A stretch of DNA of 64,000 bases from contig NZ_JAEUAN010000023.1 of the NCBI RefSeq assembly GCF_019511445.1, forward strand, positions 39,650 to 103,649. The letters run 5' to 3'. Source of the DNA: Aliirhizobium wenxiniae (lineage in GTDB: Bacteria > Pseudomonadota > Alphaproteobacteria > Rhizobiales > Rhizobiaceae). Below, piece by piece: positions 39,652-48,212 of the stretch (position 1 is the first letter of the stretch; each line of letters begins with the position of its first letter). The notes under the pieces are model-generated. The model did not search any database and was not told where the DNA came from. It saw nothing but the letters and a program-made list of their open reading frames with translations. The translations under genes and the position numbers were made by a program.

Positions 39652-40761
39652 TCAGTCGAAATCGTCGCCGATCAGGCGCGTCCAGTTTTCACCGGCAAGA
39701 CCGCTGATCAGGGCTTGCCTTGCCCTGATCGGCTCCAGCAGGCCCTTGTCCTTTGTATGGGCGACGAAGAAGGCGCGGCCGTAAAACAGCGTCTTGCGGC
39801 TGATGAGTTCGGGGGTCAGCCAGGGATGGCCGGCACCACGTATCGCCACACAGCCTGCGGCATCTGCGTGGGCGAAAAGATCATCGACCAGTTCCCCTGC
39901 TACATTCGGGGCACAGATGGCCTGCAGAAGCCAGCCGATGCCGCGTGGCCGGCTGTAATAGACGTAACAACCGACAAGCTCGCCACTACGGGATTCGGCA
40001 ATGCGCCATGAAGGCTTGCCGAACTGGCGCTTCTGCTGCGCGTGGTCCATGAACCATTCCAGTGATGCCCGATCCCATTGCGGGCGCATGGGAAAGAAAC
40101 CCGAGAGCTTCAGGACTGCTTCAGTAAACTCTTCCCGCGATGCATCCCAGAAATTGACCCGTCCAGTGCTATGGACAGGCGACACCCGAAACGGCTTCAC
40201 GCCCATGCGCTCGATCATGCCATCGGAAAGCGACGCAAGGGGGCGAAGAAAACGTATGGCTTTCAATCCACGCTCTGCGACCTCAACCGCTGTGCCAGTG
40301 GGGCGCAGGATGCGCAGCCAGTTGAGACTGTAGGCAGTGTCCAACGGAAGAGCGAGCTTCTGCCACATGCCGAGCGCGAGCGAATTGGCGGTTTCCGTCA
40401 GCGAAATATCCTGAGGGCCGGCCAGAAAGGAGCGTAGCAGGCGAGCGCCTGCAAGCGGGTTCTGCTCGTGCCGATCGACCATCATGGAGCCGGCAAAGGC
40501 TGCGCGGATCGGGCGTCCGTCTATTTCAAGGCGGGATGGAAAAACACCGATGAAGCCCTGCACACCACCGTTCTCATCGATAAAAACCTTGGAGCGGATT
40601 TCCTCGTCATACCAGGGATGGTCGAAAAACACCTCGCGCAGATACTGAACCATCGAGGGGCGCACGGGTTGCGCCTTGCGGAACGTCTTCTGGAAGAGCC
40701 CGGCCACGGAAGGCAGATCCTCCCGTTCCAGATCACGTACTCCACCCGTCTTGTCCGTCAT
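39652..40761 (-). CDS. Large GNAT-fold acyltransferase-like protein
   Basis: 369 residues. Two GNAT-like halves: an N-terminal unit (VRDLEREDLPSVAGLFQKTF, then VQGFIGVFPSRLEIDG and RAAFAGSMMVDRHEQNPLAG, where an acyl-CoA binding loop would lie) and a C-terminal unit (WRIAESRSGELVGCYVYYSR). The protein ends convergently 12 bp from the NadE-like gene, so it is not in the same operon but may serve the same pathway. An acyl-ACP-using N-acyltransferase is conceivable. It could also be unrelated. Confidence 0.7.
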   Translation of the reverse strand: MTDKTGGVRDLEREDLPSVAGLFQKTFRKAQPVRPSMVQYLREVFFDHPWYDEEIRSKVFIDENGGVQGFIGVFPSRLEIDGRPIRAAFAGSMMVDRHEQNPLAGARLLRSFLAGPQDISLTETANSLALGMWQKLALPLDTAYSLNWLRILRPTGTAVEVAERGLKAIRFLRPLASLSDGMIERMGVKPFRVSPVHSTGRVNFWDASREEFTEAVLKLSGFFPMRPQWDRASLEWFMDHAQQKRQFGKPSWRIAESRSGELVGCYVYYSRPRGIGWLLQAICAPNVAGELVDDLFAHADAAGCVAIRGAGHPWLTPELISRKTLFYGRAFFVAHTKDKGLLEPIRARQALISGLAGENWTRLIGDDFD

Positions 40762-40825
40762 GGCCTAATCCCCAACGGCTGAAACGCCGCGGCGGAACCC
40801 TGCCAGAATAGGCTTAAGCAAACGA

Positions 40826-40848
40826 AAAGAGGCCCGCGAGGGCCTCTC
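40826..40848 (-). terminator. Terminator after the PRC-barrel gene
   Basis: GAGGCCC / GGGCCTC stem around GCGA. On the minus strand it is followed by TTTTCG. Confidence 0.75.
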
Positions 40849-40867
40849 TCCATATATCCCGTCCGGA

Positions 40868-41260
40868 TTACATCCAGTAAGGCGGGACGCCGTAATAGTC
40901 GTAAACCTTCCGGTCATTCCCGCGATAGAAGCTGTCGTCATCCAGATCATGATATTTCGGAGCACCGGTGATCTGGTCCTTGGTCAGGTCGATGCGGTAG
41001 CCATCGAGCTCATCGTCATAGCGCAGCTTTTCCCATGGCAGCGGGTAGTAATCATCGCCGATACCAAGGAAACCGCCGAAGCTCAGAACTGCGTAGCTTA
41101 CACGACCGCCGCGTTTTTCGAGCAGAATGCGCTCAATCGAGCCGATGCGCTTGCCATCCGCGCCATAGACTGCCGTGCCTTCGACCTTGTCGCTGGCGAT
41201 CAGTGACGGCGTGTCCTTAACATAGGGGTCCTGACCTGCACGGGGTTCCTGATGCAACAT
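40868..41260 (-). CDS. PRC-barrel domain protein
   Basis: 130 residues. A PRC-barrel at about residues 20-95 (PSLIASDKVEGTAVYGADGK, then RIGSIERILLEKRGGRVSYAVLSFGG, YYPLPWEKLRYD) and a tyrosine-rich tail (DDSFYRGNDRKVYDYYGVPP). Rhizobial members of this type are small soluble stress-associated proteins. Their partner is not known. AAGGAG lies upstream of the start. It is monocistronic and has its own terminator. Confidence 0.88.
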   Translation of the reverse strand: MLHQEPRAGQDPYVKDTPSLIASDKVEGTAVYGADGKRIGSIERILLEKRGGRVSYAVLSFGGFLGIGDDYYPLPWEKLRYDDELDGYRIDLTKDQITGAPKYHDLDDDSFYRGNDRKVYDYYGVPPYWM

Positions 41261-41350
41261 GATGTATCTCCTTTCGGTCGTTTCTCGTCATGAAAGAAGA
41301 ACTTTCACCCACTGTAATCGTTCCCGAAAAATCTTCTCCACCTGCGACAA

Positions 41351-41379
41351 TTGACGCTTACGTTAAAGTCATCTAGCTG
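41351..41379 (+). promoter_or_regulatory. Candidate promoter/operator upstream of fadD
   Basis: TTGACG at 41351-41356 could be a -35. It is embedded in the imperfect dyad TGACGCTTACGTTAAAGTCA (41352-41371), which resembles operators of MerR-type (LiuR-like) regulators of acyl-CoA catabolism. The likeness is from memory of that motif and is weak evidence. Confidence 0.3.
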
Positions 41380-41495
41380 TTCGAGAATGGACCAGTCTTT
41401 TCCGGTTCCTGTGAATGACCTAATATAGGTGATGGAGAAGTGGAGGACTTTTCCATTGCCTTCAGGTAAGGCCAACGAGCATGGAGGATGCTCTC

Positions 41496-43190
41496 ATGAA
41501 TGAACAGGTGGCGAGAGCCCCGTCGAACCCGCGCAAGATCTGGCTGAAGTCCTATCCACCGGGGGTTCCTGAAGAAATCCCGCCACTGGCTCACCGTTCG
41601 CTCGGCCAGTTGTTCGAGGACAGTTGCGCCCGTTATGCCGACCGCTCCGCTTTCACCAGCATGGGAAAATCGCTGACCTTCCGTGAACTCGAGGTCGAAA
41701 GCCGCAAAATCGCCGGCTGGCTGCAACAACAAGGCCTGGAAAAGGGCGACCGCGTGGCGGTGATGCTGCCGAATGTTCTTCAAAATCCGGTGATCGTCTA
41801 CGGCATTCTTCGTGCCGGGCTTACGGTCGTTAACGTCAACCCGCTCTATACGCCACGCGAACTCGAATACCAGCTCAAGGATTCCGGTGCGAAGGCGCTG
41901 TTCCTTCTGGAAAATTTTGCGGCCACCGCGCAGCAGGTCGTTTCCGCAACAGCTGTGAAGCATGTCGTGGTCGCAACGATGGGCGACATGCTGGGGCTGA
42001 AGGGCCATATCGTCAATCTGGTCGTGCGCAAGGTGAAGAAGCTGGTGCCGGCCTGGTCGCTGCCCGGTCACTCCAGCTTCAAGGCTGTACTCAATGACGG
42101 TGCGAAGACGACGCTTAGGCCGGTCGATGTCGGTCCGCATGATATCGCGTTTCTTCAATATACCGGCGGAACGACAGGCGTCTCCAAGGGGGCGATCCTT
42201 ACCCATGCCAACCTGCTCTCCAACAAGGAGCAGATGGGTACCTGGCTGGAAACAGCCTTTCTCAACAAGCCGCGCCCGGAACAGTTGCAGTTCCTCTGCG
42301 CGTTGCCGCTCTACCATATCTTCGCGCTGACGGTGAATTCGCTGATGGGTATAGCCACCGGCAGCCACAACCTGCTGATCGCCAATCCGCGCGACATACC
42401 GGCTTTCGTGAAGGAATTGCAGAAACACCCGGTTCACATCTTTCCGGGGCTGAACACGCTGTTCAATGCGCTGATGAACAATGCCGATTTCCAGAAGCTC
42501 GATCACTCCTCGCTGCTTCTCGTTTTCGGCGGCGGCATGTCGGTGCAAAGATCGGTTGCCGAACGGTGGTTGGCGATGACCGGTTGTCAGATTACCGAGG
42601 GATACGGTCTTTCCGAAACCTCTCCCGTTGCCACGGCCAACCGGCTTGATGCGAAGGAATTCTCGGGGATGATCGGCCTGCCGGTCTCATCGACGGAAAT
42701 CGCCATCCGCGACGATGACGGCCACGATGTCGAACTTGGCGATGTCGGTGAAATCTGCATCCGCGGCCCGCAGGTCATGGCGGGATACTGGAGCCGGCCG
42801 GATGAGACGGCCAAGGTGATGACCGCGGACGGCTTTTTCCGCACCGGCGACATGGGCTACATGGACCGCCAGGGCTATGTGAAAATTGTTGACCGCAAGA
42901 AGGACATGATCCTGGTTTCCGGCTTCAATGTTTATCCCAACGAGGTCGAGGAAGTGGCAGCGATGCATCCCGGCGTGCTGGAATGTGCGGCAGTGGGCAT
43001 TGCTGACCCGAATTCGGGCGAAGCGGTGAAACTGTTCGTGGTGAAGAAGGATGAGAGCCTGACGGAGGCTGATCTCAAGGCGCATTGCGCCGCCAATCTC
43101 ACCAACTATAAGCGGCCTCGCGTCATCGAATTCCGCGATCAATTGCCGAAATCCAATGTCGGCAAGATCCTGCGGCGGGAATTACGATAG
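41496..43190 (+). CDS. fadD: Long-chain fatty acid-CoA ligase
   Basis: 564 residues, FadD-like. The P-loop is YTGGTTGVSKGAILTH. LPLYHIFALT, the ITEGYGLSETSPVA motif, DGFFRTGDMGYMDRQGYVKI-type region and the C-terminal catalytic Lys in LPKSNVGKILRREL are all present. It activates exogenous fatty acids to acyl-CoA for beta-oxidation at the inner membrane. The start ATG at 41496 is chosen because GGAGG lies 8-12 bases before it. An in-frame ATG at 41481 would place the Shine-Dalgarno inside the gene. Confidence 0.93.
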   Translation: MNEQVARAPSNPRKIWLKSYPPGVPEEIPPLAHRSLGQLFEDSCARYADRSAFTSMGKSLTFRELEVESRKIAGWLQQQGLEKGDRVAVMLPNVLQNPVIVYGILRAGLTVVNVNPLYTPRELEYQLKDSGAKALFLLENFAATAQQVVSATAVKHVVVATMGDMLGLKGHIVNLVVRKVKKLVPAWSLPGHSSFKAVLNDGAKTTLRPVDVGPHDIAFLQYTGGTTGVSKGAILTHANLLSNKEQMGTWLETAFLNKPRPEQLQFLCALPLYHIFALTVNSLMGIATGSHNLLIANPRDIPAFVKELQKHPVHIFPGLNTLFNALMNNADFQKLDHSSLLLVFGGGMSVQRSVAERWLAMTGCQITEGYGLSETSPVATANRLDAKEFSGMIGLPVSSTEIAIRDDDGHDVELGDVGEICIRGPQVMAGYWSRPDETAKVMTADGFFRTGDMGYMDRQGYVKIVDRKKDMILVSGFNVYPNEVEEVAAMHPGVLECAAVGIADPNSGEAVKLFVVKKDESLTEADLKAHCAANLTNYKRPRVIEFRDQLPKSNVGKILRRELR

Positions 43191-43331
43191 GCGACCAAAT
43201 GCGTTGCAACACGGCGACAGGTCAAAACCAAGAGTGACTTGTCGCCGTCATCTCCTCCGTTTAGCAGTGGACGCCGTCTTTATGCTCCGATACCCACAGG
43301 TTGTGGTGCCGGGAAAGCTGTTGGAGTTCGC

Positions 43332-44579
43332 TTGCAAAACCGTGCCGGATTTTCGTTTCGCCTGATTGCCGTTGTTTCTCTCGTCGCTGCGCTTTCGAGC
43401 TGCGCCGGCAGGCCTGAAGGCGTGCTCATTCCGACTGCTGCTGCATCCGTTCCTGGTGCCTCGACCGTCGATGTGCTGGTGGCGACAACCCGCAAGTCGT
43501 CAGAAGCGCCAGGCATCCTGTTCTCCGGCGAACGCGGACGAGAACCTTCCATCACCGAAATCAAGGTTTCGATACCGCCCGACAGCGCGCGTGAAGTGGG
43601 CCAGGTACAGTGGCCGAAAAAGCTTCCCGCCAACCCCGCCAAGGAATTTGCCACGCTTGCGGTCACTCCGCTGCAGATCGGCGGTGCGCGCAACTGGCTG
43701 CATCATAACCTGCCGAAGAGCCGCCGGGTGATGGTGTTTGTTCACGGGTTCAACAACCGTTACGAGGATGCCGTCTATCGCTTCGCGCAGATCGTCCACG
43801 ATTCCGATACGGATGTGGCACCGGTGCTTTTCACCTGGCCGTCACGCGGCAGCATCTTTGCCTATAATTACGACAAGGAAAGCACCAACTATTCCCGCGA
43901 TGCGCTGGAGAATGTACTGCGTCAGCTTTCAACCGATCCGGCTGTCGGCGAAGTGACGATCATGGCGCATTCGATGGGATCCTGGCTAACGGTCGAGGCG
44001 CTTCGGCAGATGGCGATCCGTGACGGGCGTGTGGCACCGAAGATCCAGAACGTCATACTCGCCTCACCGGATCTCGATGTCGACGTCTTCGGCCGGCAGT
44101 TTGCCGAACTTGGCCCCAAGCACCCGAGTTTCACCCTCTTCGTTTCGCAGGACGACCGTGCGCTCAGCCTGTCCCGGCGCATTTCCGGCAATATCGACCG
44201 GCTGGGCCAGGTCGACCCAACGGTCGAGCCTTATCGCACCGAATTCGAGAAGGCCGGCATCGTCGTGCTCGATCTCACCAAGCTCAAGGGCGGCGACAGG
44301 CTGAACCATGGCAAATTCGCCGAAAGCCCGGAAGTGGTGAAGCTGATCGGTAACCGGCTGATTGCAGGCCAGACGGTGACCGACAGCGATGTCGGTCTTG
44401 GCGAGCGGCTGGGTGCTGTGGCGCTTGGCACCGCACAGACCGTGGGCGGGGCCGCGAGTGTCGCGGTCAGCACTCCGATCGCGATCTTTGATCCTGCAAC
44501 ACGGCGTAACTACAACGATCAGGTGGGGCGTTTCGGACAGGCCGTCGGCAATACGGTGGAGACGGCCGTCGGCCAGTAA
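43332..44579 (+). CDS. DUF900 alpha/beta-hydrolase lipoprotein
   Basis: About 415 residues from TTG 43332, preceded by GGAG at five bases. This gives a clean lipoprotein signal (RAGFSFRLIAVVSLVAALSS with Cys next, lipobox ALSSC). The hydrolase fold shows VMVFVHGFNNRYEDAVYR, LFTWPSRGS and the nucleophile Ser in MAHSMGSW. DUF900 proteins are predicted esterases. The substrate is unknown. The frame is open back to 43239, but those starts would bury the signal peptide. A C-terminal Val/Ala-rich tail follows the catalytic domain. Confidence 0.82.
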   Translation: MQNRAGFSFRLIAVVSLVAALSSCAGRPEGVLIPTAAASVPGASTVDVLVATTRKSSEAPGILFSGERGREPSITEIKVSIPPDSAREVGQVQWPKKLPANPAKEFATLAVTPLQIGGARNWLHHNLPKSRRVMVFVHGFNNRYEDAVYRFAQIVHDSDTDVAPVLFTWPSRGSIFAYNYDKESTNYSRDALENVLRQLSTDPAVGEVTIMAHSMGSWLTVEALRQMAIRDGRVAPKIQNVILASPDLDVDVFGRQFAELGPKHPSFTLFVSQDDRALSLSRRISGNIDRLGQVDPTVEPYRTEFEKAGIVVLDLTKLKGGDRLNHGKFAESPEVVKLIGNRLIAGQTVTDSDVGLGERLGAVALGTAQTVGGAASVAVSTPIAIFDPATRRNYNDQVGRFGQAVGNTVETAVGQ

Positions 44580-44686
44580 ATGGACAATTGACTGAGCCGT
44601 TACGCAAAAGACGCAACGGTGACGCTTGATTTGAACAAGAAAGCGAATAGGTTCCCCTGCATCATTCTGCAGAATGCGAGGAAATC

Positions 44687-46312
44687 ATGCAGACCATCGT
44701 CCAAGAGCTCAAGGCAACCGCAGACGCTACCAAGGCGACGGACATTCGTGCCGCCTTCGCCGAGGACGCGGGACGCTTCGAAAAATTCAGCGCCCGCTTC
44801 GATGATCTCACCATGGATTATTCCAAGACCGCGGTGAACGACGAAATCCTCACGCTTTTTGAAAAGCTTGCCGATGCCGGCGGCGTGGCGAAGAAGCGCG
44901 AGGAGATGTTCTCAGGCGTCGCCATCAACTTCACCGAAGACCGCGCGGTATTGCATACGGCGCTGCGCAACCGCTCCAACACGCCGGTTTTGGTCGACGG
45001 CAAGGATGTCATGCCGGACGTCAACGCGGTTCTGGCGGCAATGGGCAAATTTGCCGACGGCATTCGTTCCGGCGCTTTGAAGGGCGCGACCGGCAAAAAG
45101 ATCACCGATGTCGTCAATATCGGCATCGGCGGTTCGGATCTCGGCCCGGTGATGGCGACGCTGGTGCTCGCGCCCTATCATGACGGCCCGCGCGCGCATT
45201 TCGTCTCCAATGTCGATGGCGCCCATATTGCCGATACGCTGAAGCTGCTCGATGCGGAAACGACGCTGTTCATCGTCGCCTCCAAGACGTTTACGACGAT
45301 CGAGACGATGACCAATGCGGCCACGGCCCGCAGGTTCATTGCCGACAAGCTGGGCGATGCCGCCGTGCAGCACCATTTCTGCGCCGTTTCCACCGCGCTC
45401 GACAAGGTCGCGGCATTCGGCATCGATCAGACCCGCGTGTTCGGCTTCTGGGATTGGGTCGGTGGCCGTTATTCGATCTGGTCGGCTATCGGCCTGCCGC
45501 TGATGATCGCAATCGGACCGGAGAATTTTGGAAAATTCCTTGATGGCGCGCATGCGATGGACAGGCATTTCCGCGAGGCGCCGGTCCGCGAAAACCTGCC
45601 GATGCTGCTCGGCCTGATCGGCTTCTACCATCGCAATGTTCTGGGCTATCCGACCCGCGCGATCCTGCCCTATGACCAGCGCCTGCTGCGTTTTCCGGCC
45701 TATCTGCAGCAGCTCGACATGGAATCGAACGGCAAGGGCGTGACGATCGACGGCACGGCGGTCGAGGGCAATTCCGGCCCGGTCGTCTGGGGCGAGCCCG
45801 GCACCAACGGCCAGCATGCCTTCTACCAGCTGATCCACCAGGGCACGAGCATCATCCCGGCCGAGTTCATGATTGCGGCAAACGGTTTCGAGCCGGAACT
45901 GCGCCATCAGCATGACCTGCTGATCGCCAACTGCCTGGCGCAGTCGGAAGCGCTGATGAAGGGGCGCAGCTTCGAGGAGGCGAAAGCCCAGCTGACCTCC
46001 AAGGGCATGGACGACAAGAAAGCCGATTTCATCGCGCCGCATCGCGTGTTCACCGGTAACCGCCCGTCGATCACCTTCGTGCATGACAAGCTGACGCCGT
46101 TCGCCTTCGGTCGTCTCGTGGCGCTTTATGAACACCGCGTCTTCGTCGAAGGCGTGCTCTTCCGCATCAACTCCTTCGACCAGTGGGGCGTGGAGCTTGG
46201 CAAGGAACTGGCGACCGGCCTGCTTCCGGTCGTGGAAGGCAAGGAAAGCGCAGCGGGGCACGATTCATCGACGCAAGGGTTGGTGAAGACGCTGGCCGGG
46301 CTGAAGAAGTAA
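44687..46312 (+). CDS. pgi: Glucose-6-phosphate isomerase
   Basis: 541 residues. It interconverts glucose-6-P and fructose-6-P. Signature regions visible: VVNIGIGGSDLGPVMATLVL, FIVASKTFTTIETMTNA, GFWDWVGGRYSIWSAIG, YQLIHQGTSIIPAEFM and the C-terminal SFDQWGVELGKELA. GAGGAAAT lies upstream. It lies tail to tail with the fructokinase gene across a shared bidirectional terminator, and both act on hexose phosphates. Confidence 0.97.
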   Translation: MQTIVQELKATADATKATDIRAAFAEDAGRFEKFSARFDDLTMDYSKTAVNDEILTLFEKLADAGGVAKKREEMFSGVAINFTEDRAVLHTALRNRSNTPVLVDGKDVMPDVNAVLAAMGKFADGIRSGALKGATGKKITDVVNIGIGGSDLGPVMATLVLAPYHDGPRAHFVSNVDGAHIADTLKLLDAETTLFIVASKTFTTIETMTNAATARRFIADKLGDAAVQHHFCAVSTALDKVAAFGIDQTRVFGFWDWVGGRYSIWSAIGLPLMIAIGPENFGKFLDGAHAMDRHFREAPVRENLPMLLGLIGFYHRNVLGYPTRAILPYDQRLLRFPAYLQQLDMESNGKGVTIDGTAVEGNSGPVVWGEPGTNGQHAFYQLIHQGTSIIPAEFMIAANGFEPELRHQHDLLIANCLAQSEALMKGRSFEEAKAQLTSKGMDDKKADFIAPHRVFTGNRPSITFVHDKLTPFAFGRLVALYEHRVFVEGVLFRINSFDQWGVELGKELATGLLPVVEGKESAAGHDSSTQGLVKTLAGLKK

Positions 46313-46328
46313 GCTCGTACCATCAAAA

Positions 46329-46368
46329 CAAAAAGCCCTCCGGAATGACATTTCGGAGGGCTTTTTTT
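46329..46368. terminator. Bidirectional terminator between pgi and fructokinase
   Basis: AAAAAGCCCTCCG and CGGAGGGCTTTTTTT pair across an 11-base loop, giving a T-run on both strands. Confidence 0.9.
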
Positions 46369-46388
46369 ATTCGTTTTCGGAGGCTGGA

Positions 46389-47315
46389 TTACAGCCCGAT
46401 CTCGTTCGCAAATGGCGGGTTTGCCCCTGCCCGCGAAACCGTGACCGCCGCAGCCTTGGCGCCGAGTGCCAGTGCCTTGGCGATCTGGTCTTCGGTCAGG
46501 CTTGCGACCTGCGCCTTGGTGAGCAGGTTCTGCATTTTCAGCGATGCGAGAATGCCGGCATCGAACGTGTCGCCTGCGCCGACAGTGTCGACGACCGTTA
46601 CCCGTTCGCTCGGAACCACGACCTTGTGATCCGCCGTATAGCCGACGGCACCTTCGGCACCGCGGGTGACGACGACGAGCTTTGCGCCGTGATGCAGCCA
46701 GTGGCGGGCGAGCGTATCCTCGTCGCCTTCCAGGCCGAACCAGGCGAGATCCTCATCCGAGAATTTGACGATATCCGACATGGCGGCCATGCGGCGGATA
46801 CGGGCGAGATGGGCTGCCTTGTCCTTGATAAAGCCGGGGCGGATGTTCGGATCGAGCGAGATGACGCGCTTTTCATGCTCGCGCAGCATCAGCGCCTCAT
46901 AGGTCGAGCCGCAGGGTTCCGGGATGAGGCTGATCGCGCCGAAATGCAGCGCCTCGCATTCGTCTCCGATTGCCGGCAGATCGGCCTCGGTGATCATGCG
47001 GCCGGCCGTGCCTTCATCGTAAAAGGCGTAGGTCGCGTGACCGTTTACCAGCTTGACGAAGGCGATTGTCGAAGGCCGCGAGGCGATGGCGCAATAGCTG
47101 AAGTCGACATTGCTCTTGCGCAGTGTGTCGCGCAGGATGTCGCCCATCATGTCATCGGCGAGACCGGTGAAGAAGGCCGTCGGGACACCCAGACGGCCAA
47201 GTGCGATGGCGGTGTTGAAGACGGCGCCACCGGCATAGGGCGAAAAGGCCGGTTCGCCGAGCGTCGTTTCACGCGGCAACATGTCGATCAAAGCTTCGCC
47301 GCAGCACAGGATCAT
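46389..47315 (-). CDS. frk: Fructokinase (PfkB/ribokinase family)
   Basis: 308 residues. It has the N-terminal sugar loop YAGGAVFNTAIALGRLG, the central SLDPNIRPGFI of the fructokinase branch, and the ATP/anion-hole motif DTVGAGDTFDAG with catalytic Asp249. It phosphorylates fructose at the 6-position. Other PfkB sugars cannot be excluded. It lies 57 bp downstream of pyrE on the same strand. Confidence 0.88.
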   Translation of the reverse strand: MILCCGEALIDMLPRETTLGEPAFSPYAGGAVFNTAIALGRLGVPTAFFTGLADDMMGDILRDTLRKSNVDFSYCAIASRPSTIAFVKLVNGHATYAFYDEGTAGRMITEADLPAIGDECEALHFGAISLIPEPCGSTYEALMLREHEKRVISLDPNIRPGFIKDKAAHLARIRRMAAMSDIVKFSDEDLAWFGLEGDEDTLARHWLHHGAKLVVVTRGAEGAVGYTADHKVVVPSERVTVVDTVGAGDTFDAGILASLKMQNLLTKAQVASLTEDQIAKALALGAKAAAVTVSRAGANPPFANEIGL

Positions 47316-47372
47316 CGATTTCCTCCCGAGATCATTGTTTCGCCCATCGATACCTGAGCTTTTATATCATTG

Positions 47373-48068
47373 CTAGAGCGAAAGCTCAGTAACGCCGCCA
47401 TTGCGGCCGGACCATTCCAGAGGCGCGTTGAGGAAGGATTCGACTTCCGACAGCGTCTTGTCGTCGAACAGCTTCTGTTCACGGGCAACGGCGAGAACAT
47501 TGCGCCAGGTCGAGATGTGGTGAAGCTGGACATTGCCGTTGGCAAAACGCTGCTCGGCTTCCGGATAGATGCCGTAGTAGAAGAGTGCGATGCCGTGATC
47601 GACGATGCCGCCTGCAGCGCGGATTGCATCGATGAAGGTGAACATCGAGCCACCGGCGGTGGTCAGGTCCTCGATCACCAGGACGCGCGCGCCTTCCGGC
47701 ATATGGCCTTCGATCTGCGCATTGCGGCCGTGGCCCTTGGGCTTCTTGCGGCAATAGATCATCGGCAGGCCCATGCGCTCGGCGAGGAATGCGGCAAAGG
47801 GAATGCCTGCAGTTTCGCCGCCTGCGATACAGTCAAATTTTTCAAAGCCCGCATCGCGCATGATGGTTGCCGCGGCAAAATCCATCACCGCAGAGCGGAT
47901 GCGCGGATAGGAGATCAGCTTGCGGCAATCGATATAGACGGGGCTCATCATGCCGGAGGAGAACTTGTAGGGCTTGTCGGCGCTGAAATGCACGGCTCCG
48001 ATTTCCCAGAGCATCTTTGCCATCAGTTCGGCCATTACATTCCGGTCGGTAAATGTGGTCTGGATCAT
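47373..48068 (-). CDS. pyrE: Orotate phosphoribosyltransferase
   Basis: 231 residues. It makes OMP from orotate and PRPP. The PRPP loop VLVIEDLTTAGGSM, FSSGMMSPVYIDCRKL and the active-site flap RKKPKGHGRNAQIEG are present. It is followed by fructokinase. The other pyrimidine gene pyrC is 1.5 kb away on the same strand, with a diguanylate cyclase gene between them. Confidence 0.96.
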   Translation of the reverse strand: MIQTTFTDRNVMAELMAKMLWEIGAVHFSADKPYKFSSGMMSPVYIDCRKLISYPRIRSAVMDFAAATIMRDAGFEKFDCIAGGETAGIPFAAFLAERMGLPMIYCRKKPKGHGRNAQIEGHMPEGARVLVIEDLTTAGGSMFTFIDAIRAAGGIVDHGIALFYYGIYPEAEQRFANGNVQLHHISTWRNVLAVAREQKLFDDKTLSEVESFLNAPLEWSGRNGGVTELSL

Positions 48069-48212
48069 GCGCCCGCTCCTTGATCGCTGCTTTTATCTGC
48101 AAGTCCGAAAGCGAAATGGCTGAACACGTTCGCTGGACATTGCTTGAAACCACGCGCCGCAATAGCAGCATGGCGTCACATACGCCAGTGCAGAGATTAG
48201 GCGATCAAATTT

